From VXNE01 sp965203615 (lineage in GTDB: Bacteria; Pseudomonadota; Gammaproteobacteria; Pseudomonadales; Azotimanducaceae), in the NCBI GenBank assembly GCA_965203615.1, contig OZ241900.1:2790001-2854000 (forward strand): a stretch of DNA of 64,000 nucleotides. The letters run 5' to 3'. The translations under genes were made by a program, and so were the position numbers. Positions 25,084 to 34,816 of the stretch are shown here, piece after piece. The notes beneath the pieces were generated by a model. The model saw only the letters and a program-made list of their open reading frames with translations, made no database searches and was not told the DNA's origin. Each line of letters starts with the position of its first letter. Positions within the stretch are counted from its first letter, which is position 1.

Positions 25084-25872
25084 GTGAAGTGCTTTGTCAT
25101 CAATCTGCCGGACGCGTGCGAGCGGCGGGTAGCGATCGATCGAGAGTTTCGCAAGGTCGGCTTGCCTTATGAGCTATGGCCCGCCGTGGATGGTCACGAC
25201 CTCACGGACAAGGACCTTCAGGCAATAGACCGCAGGAATCGATTGCGGGCGGGGCTTGCCCCATTGGACACCATGGCCGCGGCCTGCCTGCTGAGTCATC
25301 TCGCGGTCTTTCGACGGCTGCGGGAGTCAGGTGACGATATGGTCGCCATCTTCGAGGACGATGCGCGGCTTCATCCTGACCTGCCGGATGTCCTGGAGGC
25401 CCTTGACGGCAGGGCGGACAAGTTCGACATCGTCAAGCTGAACCGTTCCTACCAGCCAACCCCGTACTACCCGCTGTACCAGTTCATGAGGTCTCACAGC
25501 CTCGGGCGAGTGAAGTACCAGGATCATGGCGCGTACGGATACGTCATCACGCGACACGCTGCGGCCCACTTGCTCGAGCGGTTTCCCCGCCCGGTGCACG
25601 AAATTGACTGGATCGTTCCGCGCTTCTGGGAGAACGGCCTGCGATACGTCCTGTACGTGGATCCGCCGGTCGTGTTTCACGACGACATGTTGCCGTCGCA
25701 CATAGAACAGGATCGCGTCGAGTCGCGGTTGAAATACCGGCGTTTGATGCGCCGGAATCCCCTGGTTTTCGCGCAACGCATGCGCGCGGCGATACGCCGC
25801 AGCCTGCGCAGGTATTACCTTTTCCGGAGGCTGCGCAAGGGAGATCGAGACATCGACCCGTTAGGTTTCTGA
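25084..25872 (+). CDS. Glycosyltransferase family 25 (LPS biosynthesis)
   Basis: A 262-residue GT25 protein starting MKCFVINLPDACERRVAI, the usual opening of the family (LPS beta-1,4-galactosyltransferase Lex1/LgtB type). The MAAACLLSHLAVFRRL block is the S/A-H motif, and MVAIFEDDARLHPDLP holds the EDDA metal site. A basic C-terminal tail (RMRAAIRRSLRRYYLFRRL) may sit at the membrane. It is divergent from waaC and probably adds an outer sugar to the core oligosaccharide. Confidence 0.87.
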   Translation: MKCFVINLPDACERRVAIDREFRKVGLPYELWPAVDGHDLTDKDLQAIDRRNRLRAGLAPLDTMAAACLLSHLAVFRRLRESGDDMVAIFEDDARLHPDLPDVLEALDGRADKFDIVKLNRSYQPTPYYPLYQFMRSHSLGRVKYQDHGAYGYVITRHAAAHLLERFPRPVHEIDWIVPRFWENGLRYVLYVDPPVVFHDDMLPSHIEQDRVESRLKYRRLMRRNPLVFAQRMRAAIRRSLRRYYLFRRLRKGDRDIDPLGF

Positions 25873-25896
25873 CTCCCTCGCCGGTTATGTAACTTG

Positions 25897-25910
25897 GTGC
25901 CGCAAGGCAC
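25897..25910. terminator. Small hairpin between convergent genes
   Basis: GTGCC (25897-25901) and GGCAC (25906-25910) pair around a GCAA tetraloop, midway between the GT25 stop and the ilvE stop. There is no T-run, so a terminator role is only suggested by position. Confidence 0.3.
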
Positions 25911-25913
25911 GTA

Positions 25914-26852
25914 CTACATTGCCCGGGTATGCCACTCCGGATGTGCCTGGCGGTGGCCCCGCACCTGGTCGAAATACAGCGACTGCAGTGTCTCGGTGAT
26001 CGGTCCCCTGCGGCCGTTGCCGACGGCCCGGCCATCGAGTTCCCGAATCGGCAAGACCTCGGCGGCCGTTCCCGTGAAGAACGCTTCGTCGGCGATGTAG
26101 ATTTCGTCGCGAGTGATCCTGCGCTCGATCACCTCGATGTCCAGTTCGCGGGCGAAGGTCAGGATCGTGTCGCGCGTGATGCCGGGCAGGCACGACGTCA
26201 GTTCTGGCGTGTGTATGACGCCGCCCTGGACGACGAAGAGGTTTTCCCCGCTGCCTTCCGCGGCGTAGCCCTCGTTGTCGAGCAGAAGAGCCTCGTCACA
26301 GCCGCTGTCGAGCGCCTCGCGCAATGCGAGGATGGAATTGATGTAGTTGCCGTTCGCCTTCGCCTTGCACATGGTGATGTTCACATGGTGCCGCGTATAG
26401 GACGAGGTCCGCACGCGGATGCCCCTTTCCTGGGATTCGGGATCCATGTAGGAAGGCCACGGCCAGCAGGCGATGGCGACGTTGACCGAGAGGTCCTCGG
26501 CGCGAAGCCCCATCGCTTCGGATCCGAAATAGACCAGCGGGCGTATGTACCCTTCCGAGAGGTCGTTTGCGGCGATGACTTCACACTGCGCCGCGTTCAG
26601 TTCCTCCCGCGTGTAAGGCATCTTGATATTGACGATGTGCGCCGAGTTGAACAACCGGTCCGTGTGGTCCTCCAGGCGGAAAATGTGCGTACCGTTGGGC
26701 GTCGCGTACGCGCGCACGCCCTCGAACACGCCAACCCCGTAGTGCAGGGTGTGGGTGAGCACATGCACGTTCGCATCGCGCCACGCGACGAGTTCGCCGT
26801 TCATCCAGATTTGACCGTCGCGATCGGCAAACGATGAGTTTTGAGCCACCAC
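25914..26852 (-). CDS. ilvE: Branched-chain amino acid aminotransferase
   Basis: A 312-residue fold-type IV PLP enzyme that makes or breaks Leu, Ile and Val with glutamate as donor. HTLHYGVGVFEGVRAY (34-49) is typical. Lys165 in CKAKANGNYINS binds PLP, and EGSGENLFVV and LPGITRDTIL are family signatures. Length matches E. coli IlvE (309). The start is GTG 26852 after AAAGGA. With ilvD at 30615 it covers two branched-chain steps in this window, though on opposite strands. Confidence 0.94.
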   Translation of the reverse strand: MVAQNSSFADRDGQIWMNGELVAWRDANVHVLTHTLHYGVGVFEGVRAYATPNGTHIFRLEDHTDRLFNSAHIVNIKMPYTREELNAAQCEVIAANDLSEGYIRPLVYFGSEAMGLRAEDLSVNVAIACWPWPSYMDPESQERGIRVRTSSYTRHHVNITMCKAKANGNYINSILALREALDSGCDEALLLDNEGYAAEGSGENLFVVQGGVIHTPELTSCLPGITRDTILTFARELDIEVIERRITRDEIYIADEAFFTGTAAEVLPIRELDGRAVGNGRRGPITETLQSLYFDQVRGHRQAHPEWHTRAM

Positions 26853-27006
26853 TGTCCTTTCCTATCCGTTCCCTGGTCGACGCATGCCCCGGTGGGCGCG
26901 GCCCATTGTACGAATGTAGACCCGAAAGCTGAACGACCGTTCCGGGGCCGCGGCATATAATTCCAGGGACCACGGCGGCAACCGGAACAAATGTGGGAGG
27001 CATGCC

Positions 27007-27997
27007 ATGGAGGTCACCCTGACGCCCGAACGGGCCGCGCACAGGCAAACGGGCTACGAACCATCGCCGATTCTCGACCCGCCGGTCGCTTTGCCGCTGC
27101 CGGACTACACGGCCGACATCGAGCAGGCGAAGCGCGACATCGGAATACGGGCTGTGCCGGCTTACCGATGTTCTCACCGACGCCGAGGTTGATTTCTTGC
27201 GGGCGAAGCTGGGCCGTCAGGCGGCCGCCGAGCGCGCGCTCGGCGATCTCGCGCCGCTGAATGCCACGGGGCCGAGACAGCTCGTTTCGAACATGCAGAA
27301 CAAGGGCCGGGAGATACTGGCGCTCGTCGAGCGGTCCGAGGTCGACGAACTGGTCGGGTCGATGCTCGGCAAGTATTTCCTCATCTCGAGCATCAACGGC
27401 GGCATATTCCACGGCAAGACCACCGAGCCCCAGCCACTGCATCGCGACCAGGGCAGCGTCCCGGCGACCGTGGACTTCCCGGCGCACTGCAACCTCTTCT
27501 GGCTGCTCGACGACTTCACGCCGGCCCGGGGCGGCACCTGGGTGGTGCCGGGAAGTCACCGCTGGCCCGCCGAGTACCAGGTCAAGCCGCCGCCGAGGGA
27601 GATGGCGGTGCAGATAGACGCGCCGGCCGGCGGCGTCTTTCTGTTCGACGGCAGGGTGTGGCACGGCGCCGGGGTCAACACCGAGGGCCATCCGAGACGG
27701 CACATTTCGATGCTGTTCTGTTTGCCCTGGATACGCCAGCAGGAGAACTGGGGCGTGTCGTGCCTGCAGGAAGTGCTCGACGAGGCGAGCCCGAAGCTCA
27801 AGGTACGCCTGGGGCTCAGGTCCTACGGCACGCTGGGCATCGTCAGCGGCACGAGAACCAAAGCGAAAAAGGGGAAGAGTCTCGGCAGCGCCGATGTCGA
27901 ATTCCCCGAGTACATCATCGGCGAGGACGCTCGGCTGCATCCGTTACGACGGGTGAGCCGCACCACAAGTAGTATCCGCTCGAACAAGACGCGATAA
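27007..27997 (+). pseudogene. Phytanoyl-CoA dioxygenase (PhyH) family gene with a frameshift
   Basis: The reading frame starts at ATG 27007 and runs through EQAKRDI. Family-like sequence then continues one frame over as EYGLCRLTDVLTDAEVDFL, which joins the long downstream frame. One extra base at about 27142 (GATCGGAATAC region, a run of two G) accounts for this. Without it the protein is 329 residues. The second part carries the Fe(II)/2-oxoglutarate site: LHRDQGS with His and Asp, and RVWHGAGVN with the second His. The gene is well preserved elsewhere, so a sequencing error or a very recent mutation is more likely than old decay. Substrate unknown. Confidence 0.8.
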
Positions 27998-28091
27998 CTG
28001 ATTCTGATTGGACGCACCGCGCATTTGCGGCAGAATGCCGTGACGTGGGCGAATGCGCCCGACCGGACCAATGAGCGCTGCCCCCTCGCCC

Positions 28092-29243
28092 ATGAAACTG
28101 CCCACCATCAAGGAGATGCTCGGAACGCTCGTTTCGACGCCGTCGGTGAGTTGCACGTCCGAGGCGCAGGACCAGAGTAATCTTGACGTCATCGACCACC
28201 TGGCGACGTGGCTCGAGGACCTCGGCGGGACCGTCGAGCGCATGCCGCTGCCGGACGATCCGGCCAAGGCGAACCTCATAGCCACCTTCGGTCCCCCCGG
28301 CGAGGGCCTGGCGCTCTCGGGACATACCGATACCGTGCCGTGCGACGAGGGCCGATGGAGCAGGGACCCGTTCGCCCTTGCCGAGTCGGAAGATCGCCTC
28401 TACGGTCTGGGCGCATGCGACATGAAGGGTTTCTTTCCCGTCGCGCTGGCGGCCCTGAAGCGCTTCTCGGACACGCAATTCGTCCGTCCCCTGACCATTG
28501 TTGCGACCTCGGATGAGGAGTCTTCCATGGCCGGGGCGCGATACCTGGCTAAGAGCGGCAGACCGAAGGCCCGGGCGGCGGTGATCGGCGAACCGACGGG
28601 CCTGCGCCCGATTCATGCGCACAAGGGCTTCATGATGCTGTCGATCAAGCTCAAGGGCAGTTCCGGCCACTCGTCGAACCCGGACCTAGGCAACAACGCG
28701 CTCGATGCCATGCACGCCGTGATGGGTGAACTCATCGATTATCGCGGCGAACTCGCGACGGCCTTTCGAAATCCCGCCTTCGAGGTACCGACGCCGACCC
28801 TGAACCTCGGTTGCCTGCACGCCGGAGACAACCCGAACCGCATCTGCGAGGGCGCGGAACTGCAGATCGACCTGCGCCTGATCCCCGGCATGGACCACTC
28901 GGCGATCCGCGCCGAAATGGATGCGCGGCTCGGTGCGATTGCCGCCGAGCGCGATATCGGGATCGACATTGCGCCGGTATTCCCGCCGGTGTCCTCGTAC
29001 GAGACTCCCGCCGACGGCGAATTGGTAAGGACGCTCGAGCAGCTATCCGGCCGATCGTCCGGGTCGGTGGCGTTCGGCACCGAGGCACCGTTCTTCCGGG
29101 CGCTGGGAATGGAAACGGTCATCTTCGGGCCGGGGTCCATCGACCAGGCCCATCAACCCGACGAATACCTGGAGATATCGAACATCCGTCCCGCGGTCGA
29201 CGTGCTGACGGGACTGATCGGTCGCTACTGCGTCGACGCCTGA
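28092..29243 (+). CDS. argE: Acetylornithine deacetylase
   Basis: A 383-residue M20-family metallohydrolase, the same length as E. coli ArgE, which removes acetate from N-acetylornithine in arginine synthesis. GHTDTVP (His78, Asp80), GACDMKG (Asp110) and SDEESSMAGARY (140-151) are the zinc and catalytic residues; GPGSIDQAHQPDEYLE is the ArgE-specific end block. The start at 28092 is chosen because homology with ArgE begins at MKLP; in-frame ATGs at 28053 and 28071 are possible. argA follows 15 bases later, forming an arginine pair. Confidence 0.93.
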   Translation: MKLPTIKEMLGTLVSTPSVSCTSEAQDQSNLDVIDHLATWLEDLGGTVERMPLPDDPAKANLIATFGPPGEGLALSGHTDTVPCDEGRWSRDPFALAESEDRLYGLGACDMKGFFPVALAALKRFSDTQFVRPLTIVATSDEESSMAGARYLAKSGRPKARAAVIGEPTGLRPIHAHKGFMMLSIKLKGSSGHSSNPDLGNNALDAMHAVMGELIDYRGELATAFRNPAFEVPTPTLNLGCLHAGDNPNRICEGAELQIDLRLIPGMDHSAIRAEMDARLGAIAAERDIGIDIAPVFPPVSSYETPADGELVRTLEQLSGRSSGSVAFGTEAPFFRALGMETVIFGPGSIDQAHQPDEYLEISNIRPAVDVLTGLIGRYCVDA

Positions 29244-29257
29244 CTCGCATCGTTCCA

Positions 29258-30580
29258 ATGGACTCCGCCGACTTCGCACGATGGTTTCGGGACGCGACGC
29301 CCTATATCGGCGCGCATCGCGGGCGAACGTTTGTCGTCCTGCTGGACCGGGACGTGGTCGACTGTCCGAACCTGGCGGACCTGTTGCGCGATTTGGCGCT
29401 GCTTCACGCACTCGGCGTAAAACTCGTCGTTGTCCACGACGCCGGAGGAGTCGATGCACTGCCGGGAGTGGTGGACGAGCCGTCGAGGGATGCCATCATT
29501 GCCGCCGCCGGGCTGGTTCGCAGCCGACTGGAGGCGCATTTCTCATCCATCGCCCCTTTGAGTGCAACCGATTCCGGACGCGTCCTGCTGGCTGGTGCCA
29601 ACCTGGTTGCGGCGAAGCCTCGCGGTGTTGAAGACGGCGTGGACCGGCGTCTTGCCGGGGAGCCGAGGCGCATCGCCGCCGGAGAGATCGGTCGCCTGCT
29701 CGACCAGCGCTGCATCGTGCTGCTGCCGCCGTTCGGCTACTCGAACGCCGGCGAAATCTATGTGCTGAAAGCCGCCTCCCTGGCGGCCGAAACGGCAGTT
29801 GCGCTCGGCGCGGACAAACTGATCGTCTATGACGCGATGGAACAGTTGAACGGCATCAGCCAGATGTCGCCCGCGGCCCTTTCCGGGTTGCTGGCCGGCA
29901 ACGACTACCCGCCTCCGTCGAAATGGCGCCTCGAGGCGCTGCTGCGCGCGACCCGGGGCGGCGTTGCCCGGGGACACCTGGTTTCCTGGCGTTCGGACGG
30001 CGCGCTGCTGCGGGAACTGTTCACCGCCGAGGGCGTCGGCACCCAGATTTCGGAAGGTGACTACCGGACCATTCGGGCTGCAACAGTCGCGGACATTCCG
30101 GGCATCCTGGAGTTGATCAGGCCCCTGGAGGATGCGGGCCTGCTCGTGCGCCGGCCGCGCAATCGCCTGGAAGCCGAAATCGGACAGTTCCATGTGGCGG
30201 AACTCGATGGCAACGTCATAGGTTGCTGTGCACTGTATTCCCACGGCGATGCCGTGGAACTGGCCTGTCTGGCGGTGCATCCCAGCCACCGCTCGCGCGT
30301 CAACGGTGAAACACTGGGCGAGCGTCTGCTGGCGCACGCCCGCGCCGTCGCGCGAGCCGGGGGCGCCAGGAGTCTCTTCGCCCTGACGACCAAGGCGGAG
30401 GACTGGTTCGCCGCTCGTGGATTTCGGCTGGCGGACATGGACGCGCTACCGGCGTCGAAACAGGCGTTGTATAACTATCAGCGCAACTCCAGGGTGATGG
30501 TTGAATCCCTGTCGTCGCGAACGGGCGATGGTGAATCAGGCCAGCAATCCACGGCCGGGCGAGCTTCGTCCAGCGCTTGA
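29258..30580 (+). CDS. argA: N-acetylglutamate synthase
   Basis: A 440-residue enzyme that acetylates glutamate, the first arginine step; E. coli ArgA has 443. The N-terminal two thirds is an amino-acid-kinase-like domain (FVVLLDRDVVDCPNLADLLRDL; VLLPPFGYSNAGEIY), where arginine would bind for feedback inhibition. The last 150 residues are a GNAT acetyltransferase (RAATVADIPGILELIRPLE; LACLAVHPSHRSRVNGETLG). ATG 29258 is 15 bases after argE. The long frame upstream of it belongs to argE's shadow. Confidence 0.93.
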   Translation: MDSADFARWFRDATPYIGAHRGRTFVVLLDRDVVDCPNLADLLRDLALLHALGVKLVVVHDAGGVDALPGVVDEPSRDAIIAAAGLVRSRLEAHFSSIAPLSATDSGRVLLAGANLVAAKPRGVEDGVDRRLAGEPRRIAAGEIGRLLDQRCIVLLPPFGYSNAGEIYVLKAASLAAETAVALGADKLIVYDAMEQLNGISQMSPAALSGLLAGNDYPPPSKWRLEALLRATRGGVARGHLVSWRSDGALLRELFTAEGVGTQISEGDYRTIRAATVADIPGILELIRPLEDAGLLVRRPRNRLEAEIGQFHVAELDGNVIGCCALYSHGDAVELACLAVHPSHRSRVNGETLGERLLAHARAVARAGGARSLFALTTKAEDWFAARGFRLADMDALPASKQALYNYQRNSRVMVESLSSRTGDGESGQQSTAGRASSSA

Positions 30581-30614
30581 AGCAACCACTGCTGCGCGTT
30601 CTCGGAGAGGAACA

Positions 30615-32276
30615 ATGACGGACAATCGCAAGTACTCATCGGTCATAGTGGACGGCGTCGAGCAGGCGCCCAGCCGCGCGATGCTGCACGCCGTCGGGTT
30701 CGCCCCGGAAGACTTTTCCAAGGCGCAGATCGGCATCGCCTCCACCTGGGCCATGACGACGCCGTGCAACATGCACATCGATGGCCTGGCCGAGGAAGCG
30801 GCGAGCGGCGCCGATGCCGCGGGAGCAAAGAGCGTCGTGTTCAACACGATCACGGTTTCCGACGGCATCGCCATGGGCACGTCGGGAATGCGCTACTCGC
30901 TGGTCTCGCGGGAGTTGATCGCGGACTCCATCGAAGCCGTGGTGGGCGCGCAGGGATTCGATGGTTTCGTGGCCATCGGCGGATGCGACAAGAACATGCC
31001 GGGATGCGCGATGGCGATGGCGCGCCTCGACCGCCCGAGCGTATTCGTGTACGGCGGCACGATCCTGCCGGGTGCCGAGCGCCGGGACATCATCTCGGTA
31101 TTCGAAGCCGTCGGCGGACACGCGGCCGGAAACGTGTCGGATATCGAGCTTAAGGAAATCGAACAGACGGCGATCCCGGGTCCTGGTTCATGCGGCGGCA
31201 TGTACACGGCGAACACCATGGCGTCGGCTATCGAGGCCCTGGGCCTGTCGCTGCCGAACTCGTCGGCGCAGAACGCGGTCAGCGAGAACAAGCGCCGCGA
31301 CAGCCGGGATGCGGGTGCGGCGGTGAAGGCGCTGATCGACCGGGACATCAAGCCCTCTGACATCCTTTGCCTCGAGGCGTTCGAGAACGCGATCACCGTG
31401 TGCGTGGCACTCGAGGGCTCCACGAACGCCGTGCTGCACCTGCTCGCAATCGCACATGCGGCCGGCGTCCCTCTGAAACTCGACGACTTTACCCGCGTCG
31501 GCGATCGCGTGCCGGTGCTGGCGGACATGCGCCCGGCGGGCCGTTTTGCCATGTCGGAACTGATAGAGATCGGCGGCATACAACCGCTGATGAAGGCGCT
31601 GCTGGACGAGGGCATGCTGCACGGCGACTGCCTGACCGTCACCGGCCGGACGCTTGCGGAGAACCTGTCGGAGGTGGTGCCCTACCCGGACGGCCAGGAG
31701 ATCATTCGCCCGTTCACGAACCCGATCAAGAAGGACAGCCACCTCGTGGTCCTCTACGGCAACCTGGCGCCGCAGGGAGCGGTGGCCAAGATCACCGGGC
31801 ACGAGGGACTGACGTTCACGGGCACGGCGCGGGTCTTTCATGGCGAGGAAGCGGCCATGCGCGCCATCATGGACGGCGGCGTGGGTAAAGGGGACGTGGT
31901 TGTCGTGCGCTACGAAGGCCCGAAAGGCGGTCCCGGCATGCGGGAAATGCTGAGTCCCACCAGCGCCATCATGGGACGCGGACTGTCCAACGTCGCGCTG
32001 CTCACGGACGGGCGTTTCTCCGGAGGCTCCCACGGATTCGTGATCGGACACGTGTCTCCCGAAGCGATCGAAGGTGGCCCCATAGCACTGGTCGAAGACA
32101 ACGACACGATCACCATCGATGCGGAACGGCGCCAAATCAACGTCGACCTGAGCGACGACGAATTGGAGCGCCGGCGACAGCAGTGGCATCCACCCGAGCC
32201 GTATGCGACGCGCGGCGCACTCGCGAAGTACGCCAAGCTCGTCAGTTCGGCAAGCGAAGGCGCGGTGACGGACTGA
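30615..32276 (+). CDS. ilvD: Dihydroxy-acid dehydratase
   Basis: A 553-residue Fe-S enzyme making 2-keto acids for Ile and Val. Cys51 (MTTPCNMHI), GGCDKNMPGC (122-131, Cys124) and PGSCGGMYTANTM give the cluster cysteines, and RFSGGSHGFVIGHVSPEA is the late signature. The length fits the shorter [2Fe-2S]/plant-like group rather than the 616-residue E. coli type. The start at 30615 follows GGAGAGG. The gap to argA is 34 bases, so it may share the argEA transcript. Confidence 0.94.
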   Translation: MTDNRKYSSVIVDGVEQAPSRAMLHAVGFAPEDFSKAQIGIASTWAMTTPCNMHIDGLAEEAASGADAAGAKSVVFNTITVSDGIAMGTSGMRYSLVSRELIADSIEAVVGAQGFDGFVAIGGCDKNMPGCAMAMARLDRPSVFVYGGTILPGAERRDIISVFEAVGGHAAGNVSDIELKEIEQTAIPGPGSCGGMYTANTMASAIEALGLSLPNSSAQNAVSENKRRDSRDAGAAVKALIDRDIKPSDILCLEAFENAITVCVALEGSTNAVLHLLAIAHAAGVPLKLDDFTRVGDRVPVLADMRPAGRFAMSELIEIGGIQPLMKALLDEGMLHGDCLTVTGRTLAENLSEVVPYPDGQEIIRPFTNPIKKDSHLVVLYGNLAPQGAVAKITGHEGLTFTGTARVFHGEEAAMRAIMDGGVGKGDVVVVRYEGPKGGPGMREMLSPTSAIMGRGLSNVALLTDGRFSGGSHGFVIGHVSPEAIEGGPIALVEDNDTITIDAERRQINVDLSDDELERRRQQWHPPEPYATRGALAKYAKLVSSASEGAVTD

Positions 32277-32295
32277 TATCCCGCGCGATTCGCCG

Positions 32296-33036
32296 TCAGT
32301 TGGCGTCCCTGGCCATCTTCAATGCCGCTTCGAGTTCGGCCACGCGACGCATGGCTGCGTCGGCCTCCCGTCTGGCCGCGTCTGCCTCCCGTCTGGCCCT
32401 GTTGGCCCTGTTGGTCTCCCGATCAGCTCGGACTCGATCCTCGTCGGGTGTTGCCACGTATTCCGCGTGGGCCGGATCAAAGAAACGCAACGCATCGCCT
32501 TCAAGGCGCAATTCCATTCCGAGACGGCGGGAGGCGCACCGGACGCCGTCGGTCGCAATGGTCGCGGGAATCGACTGGTACTTGCCGTCGACCAGACTGG
32601 ACCCCTTGAGTCTCGGGTCCAGGTAGTCGCCCGTCGGGTCGTACTGCCAGTACTCATCGACTCCAAGCTGCTGATACAGGTCCCGCTTCGGGCCCTCGTC
32701 CCGACGCCGGGTGTGGCGCGACGTCACCTCCAGCACCCAGTCCGGAAACTTGCCCTCGCGCCAGGACAGCCAGTTGTCGCGCGGCGGCTGCTTGGGCACG
32801 CCGAACACCACGAACACGTCCGGCACCACGGATTTGCGCGGGTCGCCCTCGACGTAGTAAACGAGCATGTCGATGCCGACATAGACGTCTTCCCGGTCGG
32901 CGAACTGCTGGCCGAGCGCCAGCCACGCGTAGACCGTCGCTGCGGCGTGTCGCTGCGTCTCACTCATCGGCTTGCCGTCGCTGCTCGGATATTCCACCTC
33001 CGGGAGCTTCGCAGGCCGGAAGCTCTGTGCGTTCAT
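32296..33036 (-). CDS. Uma2 family (DUF820) putative endonuclease
   Basis: A 246-residue protein with a restriction-like fold. YYVEGDPRKSVVPDVFVVFG supplies the metal-binding Asp region, and PDWVLEVTSRHTRRRDEGPKRDLY supplies the E-x-S/K and Lys. DEYWQYDP is another family block. The last 45 residues are a coiled coil with repeats (RREADAARREADAA). The start is ATG 33036 after GGAG. Uma2 proteins are common, often multi-copy, and of unproven function; association with mobile DNA has been proposed. Confidence 0.82.
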   Translation of the reverse strand: MNAQSFRPAKLPEVEYPSSDGKPMSETQRHAAATVYAWLALGQQFADREDVYVGIDMLVYYVEGDPRKSVVPDVFVVFGVPKQPPRDNWLSWREGKFPDWVLEVTSRHTRRRDEGPKRDLYQQLGVDEYWQYDPTGDYLDPRLKGSSLVDGKYQSIPATIATDGVRCASRRLGMELRLEGDALRFFDPAHAEYVATPDEDRVRADRETNRANRARREADAARREADAAMRRVAELEAALKMARDAN

Positions 33037-33342
33037 TGGCGACTCTCCGTTGCGGACGTTGCGACGGGGCAACGGTAGCACGGTCGCGCCGAATCGCGTA
33101 CCGGCGTTGGAACATTTGACGAATCCGTCATGGTTGAACACGGCGGGCGGTGCGGATGAAGTTTGGCAGGACGCGCGAGGTTCGCGCTACGGCAGAGTCT
33201 GTTTTTCGTTGCACACATCGCTGAAATGCAGGTAAGCAATGTCCGCCAGGTCGTACCTCCGTCGTCCTGGCGGGCAGAATGCCTTGCGCCCTGCGAGCAT
33301 CTCGGCCGGGGAGACCACATTGTGGGGTGCTGTTGGCGGGTG
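33037..33342. other. Intergenic region between Uma2 and the binding-protein gene
   Basis: About 306 bases containing the Uma2 promoter area and the 3' flank of the binding-protein gene. The only structure I see is a hairpin: CCGCCAGG (33243-33250) with CCTGGCGG (33266-33273), 15-base loop. It lies about 70 bases after the binding-protein stop and has no T-run. No credible open frame. Confidence 0.4.
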
Positions 33343-34428
33343 TCAGCGCGCCAGCCACGCACTGAAGCGCTCGTTCACGTCGTCGGCGTGGTCGCTCCAC
33401 CATTCCCAGTCGTTGTGCAGCACGCGGACCATGTTCTGGGGACTGGTCGGCATGTGCGGCGCCATGTCGACGCCCGTCTCCAGGTGCGTGGAGATGAGTT
33501 TCGTGCCGGAATGGCGGGCGGGGCTGTAGGAGATGTAACGGCCGACGGCCGCCTGGACGTCGGATCGGGTCGCATAGCGCACGAGCTTGCGGGCGGCTTC
33601 GAGGTTCGGGGTGTCCGCGACGATTCCCATCGTGCCGGAATCGAGTACCTGGCCGTCCCAGACGACGACGAATGGCTGTTTCTCGAGGACCTGGGCGTTG
33701 AATATGCGTCCGTTGTAGGCGGTGCTCATGACCACTTCGCGATCGGCGAGCATCTGCGGGGGTTGCGCCCCGGCCTCCCACCAGACGATGTCGTCCTTGA
33801 TGGTATCGAGTTTGCGGTATGCGCGGCTCATCCCGGCGGGCGTACTCAGCGTGTCGTAGACCTCTTCGACGGGGACGCCGTCCGCGAGCAGCGCGAATTC
33901 GAGGTTCACCTGCGGGGCGCGTCGCATGCCGCGACGGCCCGGGAAACGGTCCAGGTCGAAGAAGTCGTCGATGGTGGACGGCTTCTCGCCGGGAAAGCTG
34001 TCGGCGTTGTAGGCGTAGATCGTGGAGTAGAAAAGCAGTCCTCCGCCGCAGTCGATCACCGTCCCTTCGAAGAAGTCCTCCGCAGGGGGAGTGCCATCTG
34101 GAGCGGGGGCGAGATCGTCGACATCGACGTACTCCAGCAGACCCTCGTCACAACCCCGGGACGCGTCGGCCATTTCGAAATCGACGACATCCCAATAGAC
34201 GTTGCCGGTTTCCACCTGGGCGCGGACCTGTGCCAGGCCGCCGTTGTATGTCTCGACCCGGATGTCGATGCCGGTCTCTTTCGAGAACGGCTCGAGGATC
34301 GCCTTTCGGCTCGCCTGCTCGTAGGAGCCGCCCCAGGACACCACCGTCAGGGTCTCGGCGAACGCGACGACCCCAAACCCCAGACACGCGACGGTGGCAG
34401 TTCTTCGCAGAAGTTGAAACGCGCTCAT
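33343..34428 (-). CDS. Periplasmic solute-binding protein, spermidine/putrescine (PotD) type
   Basis: A 361-residue ABC-type binding protein. The signal peptide is MSAFQLLRRTATVACLGFGVVAFA with cleavage likely after AFA. The mature protein starts ETLTVVSWGGSYEQASRK, typical of the type-1 polyamine/iron cluster, with WDVVDFEMADASRGCDEGLLE and KPSTIDDFFDLDRFPG further on. GGGAG precedes ATG 34428. No permease or ATPase gene is adjacent, so it is an orphan here; the transporter may be elsewhere. Confidence 0.87.
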   Translation of the reverse strand: MSAFQLLRRTATVACLGFGVVAFAETLTVVSWGGSYEQASRKAILEPFSKETGIDIRVETYNGGLAQVRAQVETGNVYWDVVDFEMADASRGCDEGLLEYVDVDDLAPAPDGTPPAEDFFEGTVIDCGGGLLFYSTIYAYNADSFPGEKPSTIDDFFDLDRFPGRRGMRRAPQVNLEFALLADGVPVEEVYDTLSTPAGMSRAYRKLDTIKDDIVWWEAGAQPPQMLADREVVMSTAYNGRIFNAQVLEKQPFVVVWDGQVLDSGTMGIVADTPNLEAARKLVRYATRSDVQAAVGRYISYSPARHSGTKLISTHLETGVDMAPHMPTSPQNMVRVLHNDWEWWSDHADDVNERFSAWLAR

Positions 34429-34510
34429 GGAGACTCCCTGGTGCAAGCGGCAGAAGCACAGCCGGATGCACTATGCTGCCGACATTCCAGCCGCGAGGTC
34501 AACGTGTCCA

Positions 34511-34786
34511 TTGAAGACAACGATCGAGATTTCCGATGACCTTGCCCGAAAGGCAAAAGCGCATGCGGCGAGGGAGAACATTACGCTGCGCTCGCTGATT
34601 GAGCGTGGTCTGCGCCTGGTGCTGCGCGCGGACAGCCAACAGGCTCGCTTCGAGCTGAGAGATGCGTCCGTGGACGGACGAGGCCTGCAACCACCCTATC
34701 GTGATGCCGAGTGGGCGCGTATTCGTCAATCCGCCTACGAGGATTCTGGACCGCCGATCGCGAGGAATCCGTTGCACGACGCCTGA
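34511..34786 (+). CDS. VapB-type antitoxin (DUF2191), apparently without toxin
   Basis: A 91-residue protein starting at TTG 34511: LKTTIEISDDLARKAKAHAA, then ENITLRSLIERGLRLVL, the ribbon-helix-helix pattern of VapB antitoxins that pair with PIN toxins. The C-terminal tail (RDAEWARIRQSAYEDSG) is the toxin-binding part. No PIN gene follows within the next several hundred bases. An earlier in-frame ATG at 34466 exists but adds non-homologous sequence. Probably a solitary antitoxin left after loss of its partner. Confidence 0.65.
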   Translation: MKTTIEISDDLARKAKAHAARENITLRSLIERGLRLVLRADSQQARFELRDASVDGRGLQPPYRDAEWARIRQSAYEDSGPPIARNPLHDA

Positions 34787-34816
34787 GGTTCACGTCGCTG
34801 CAAGCGTCGGTCGACG

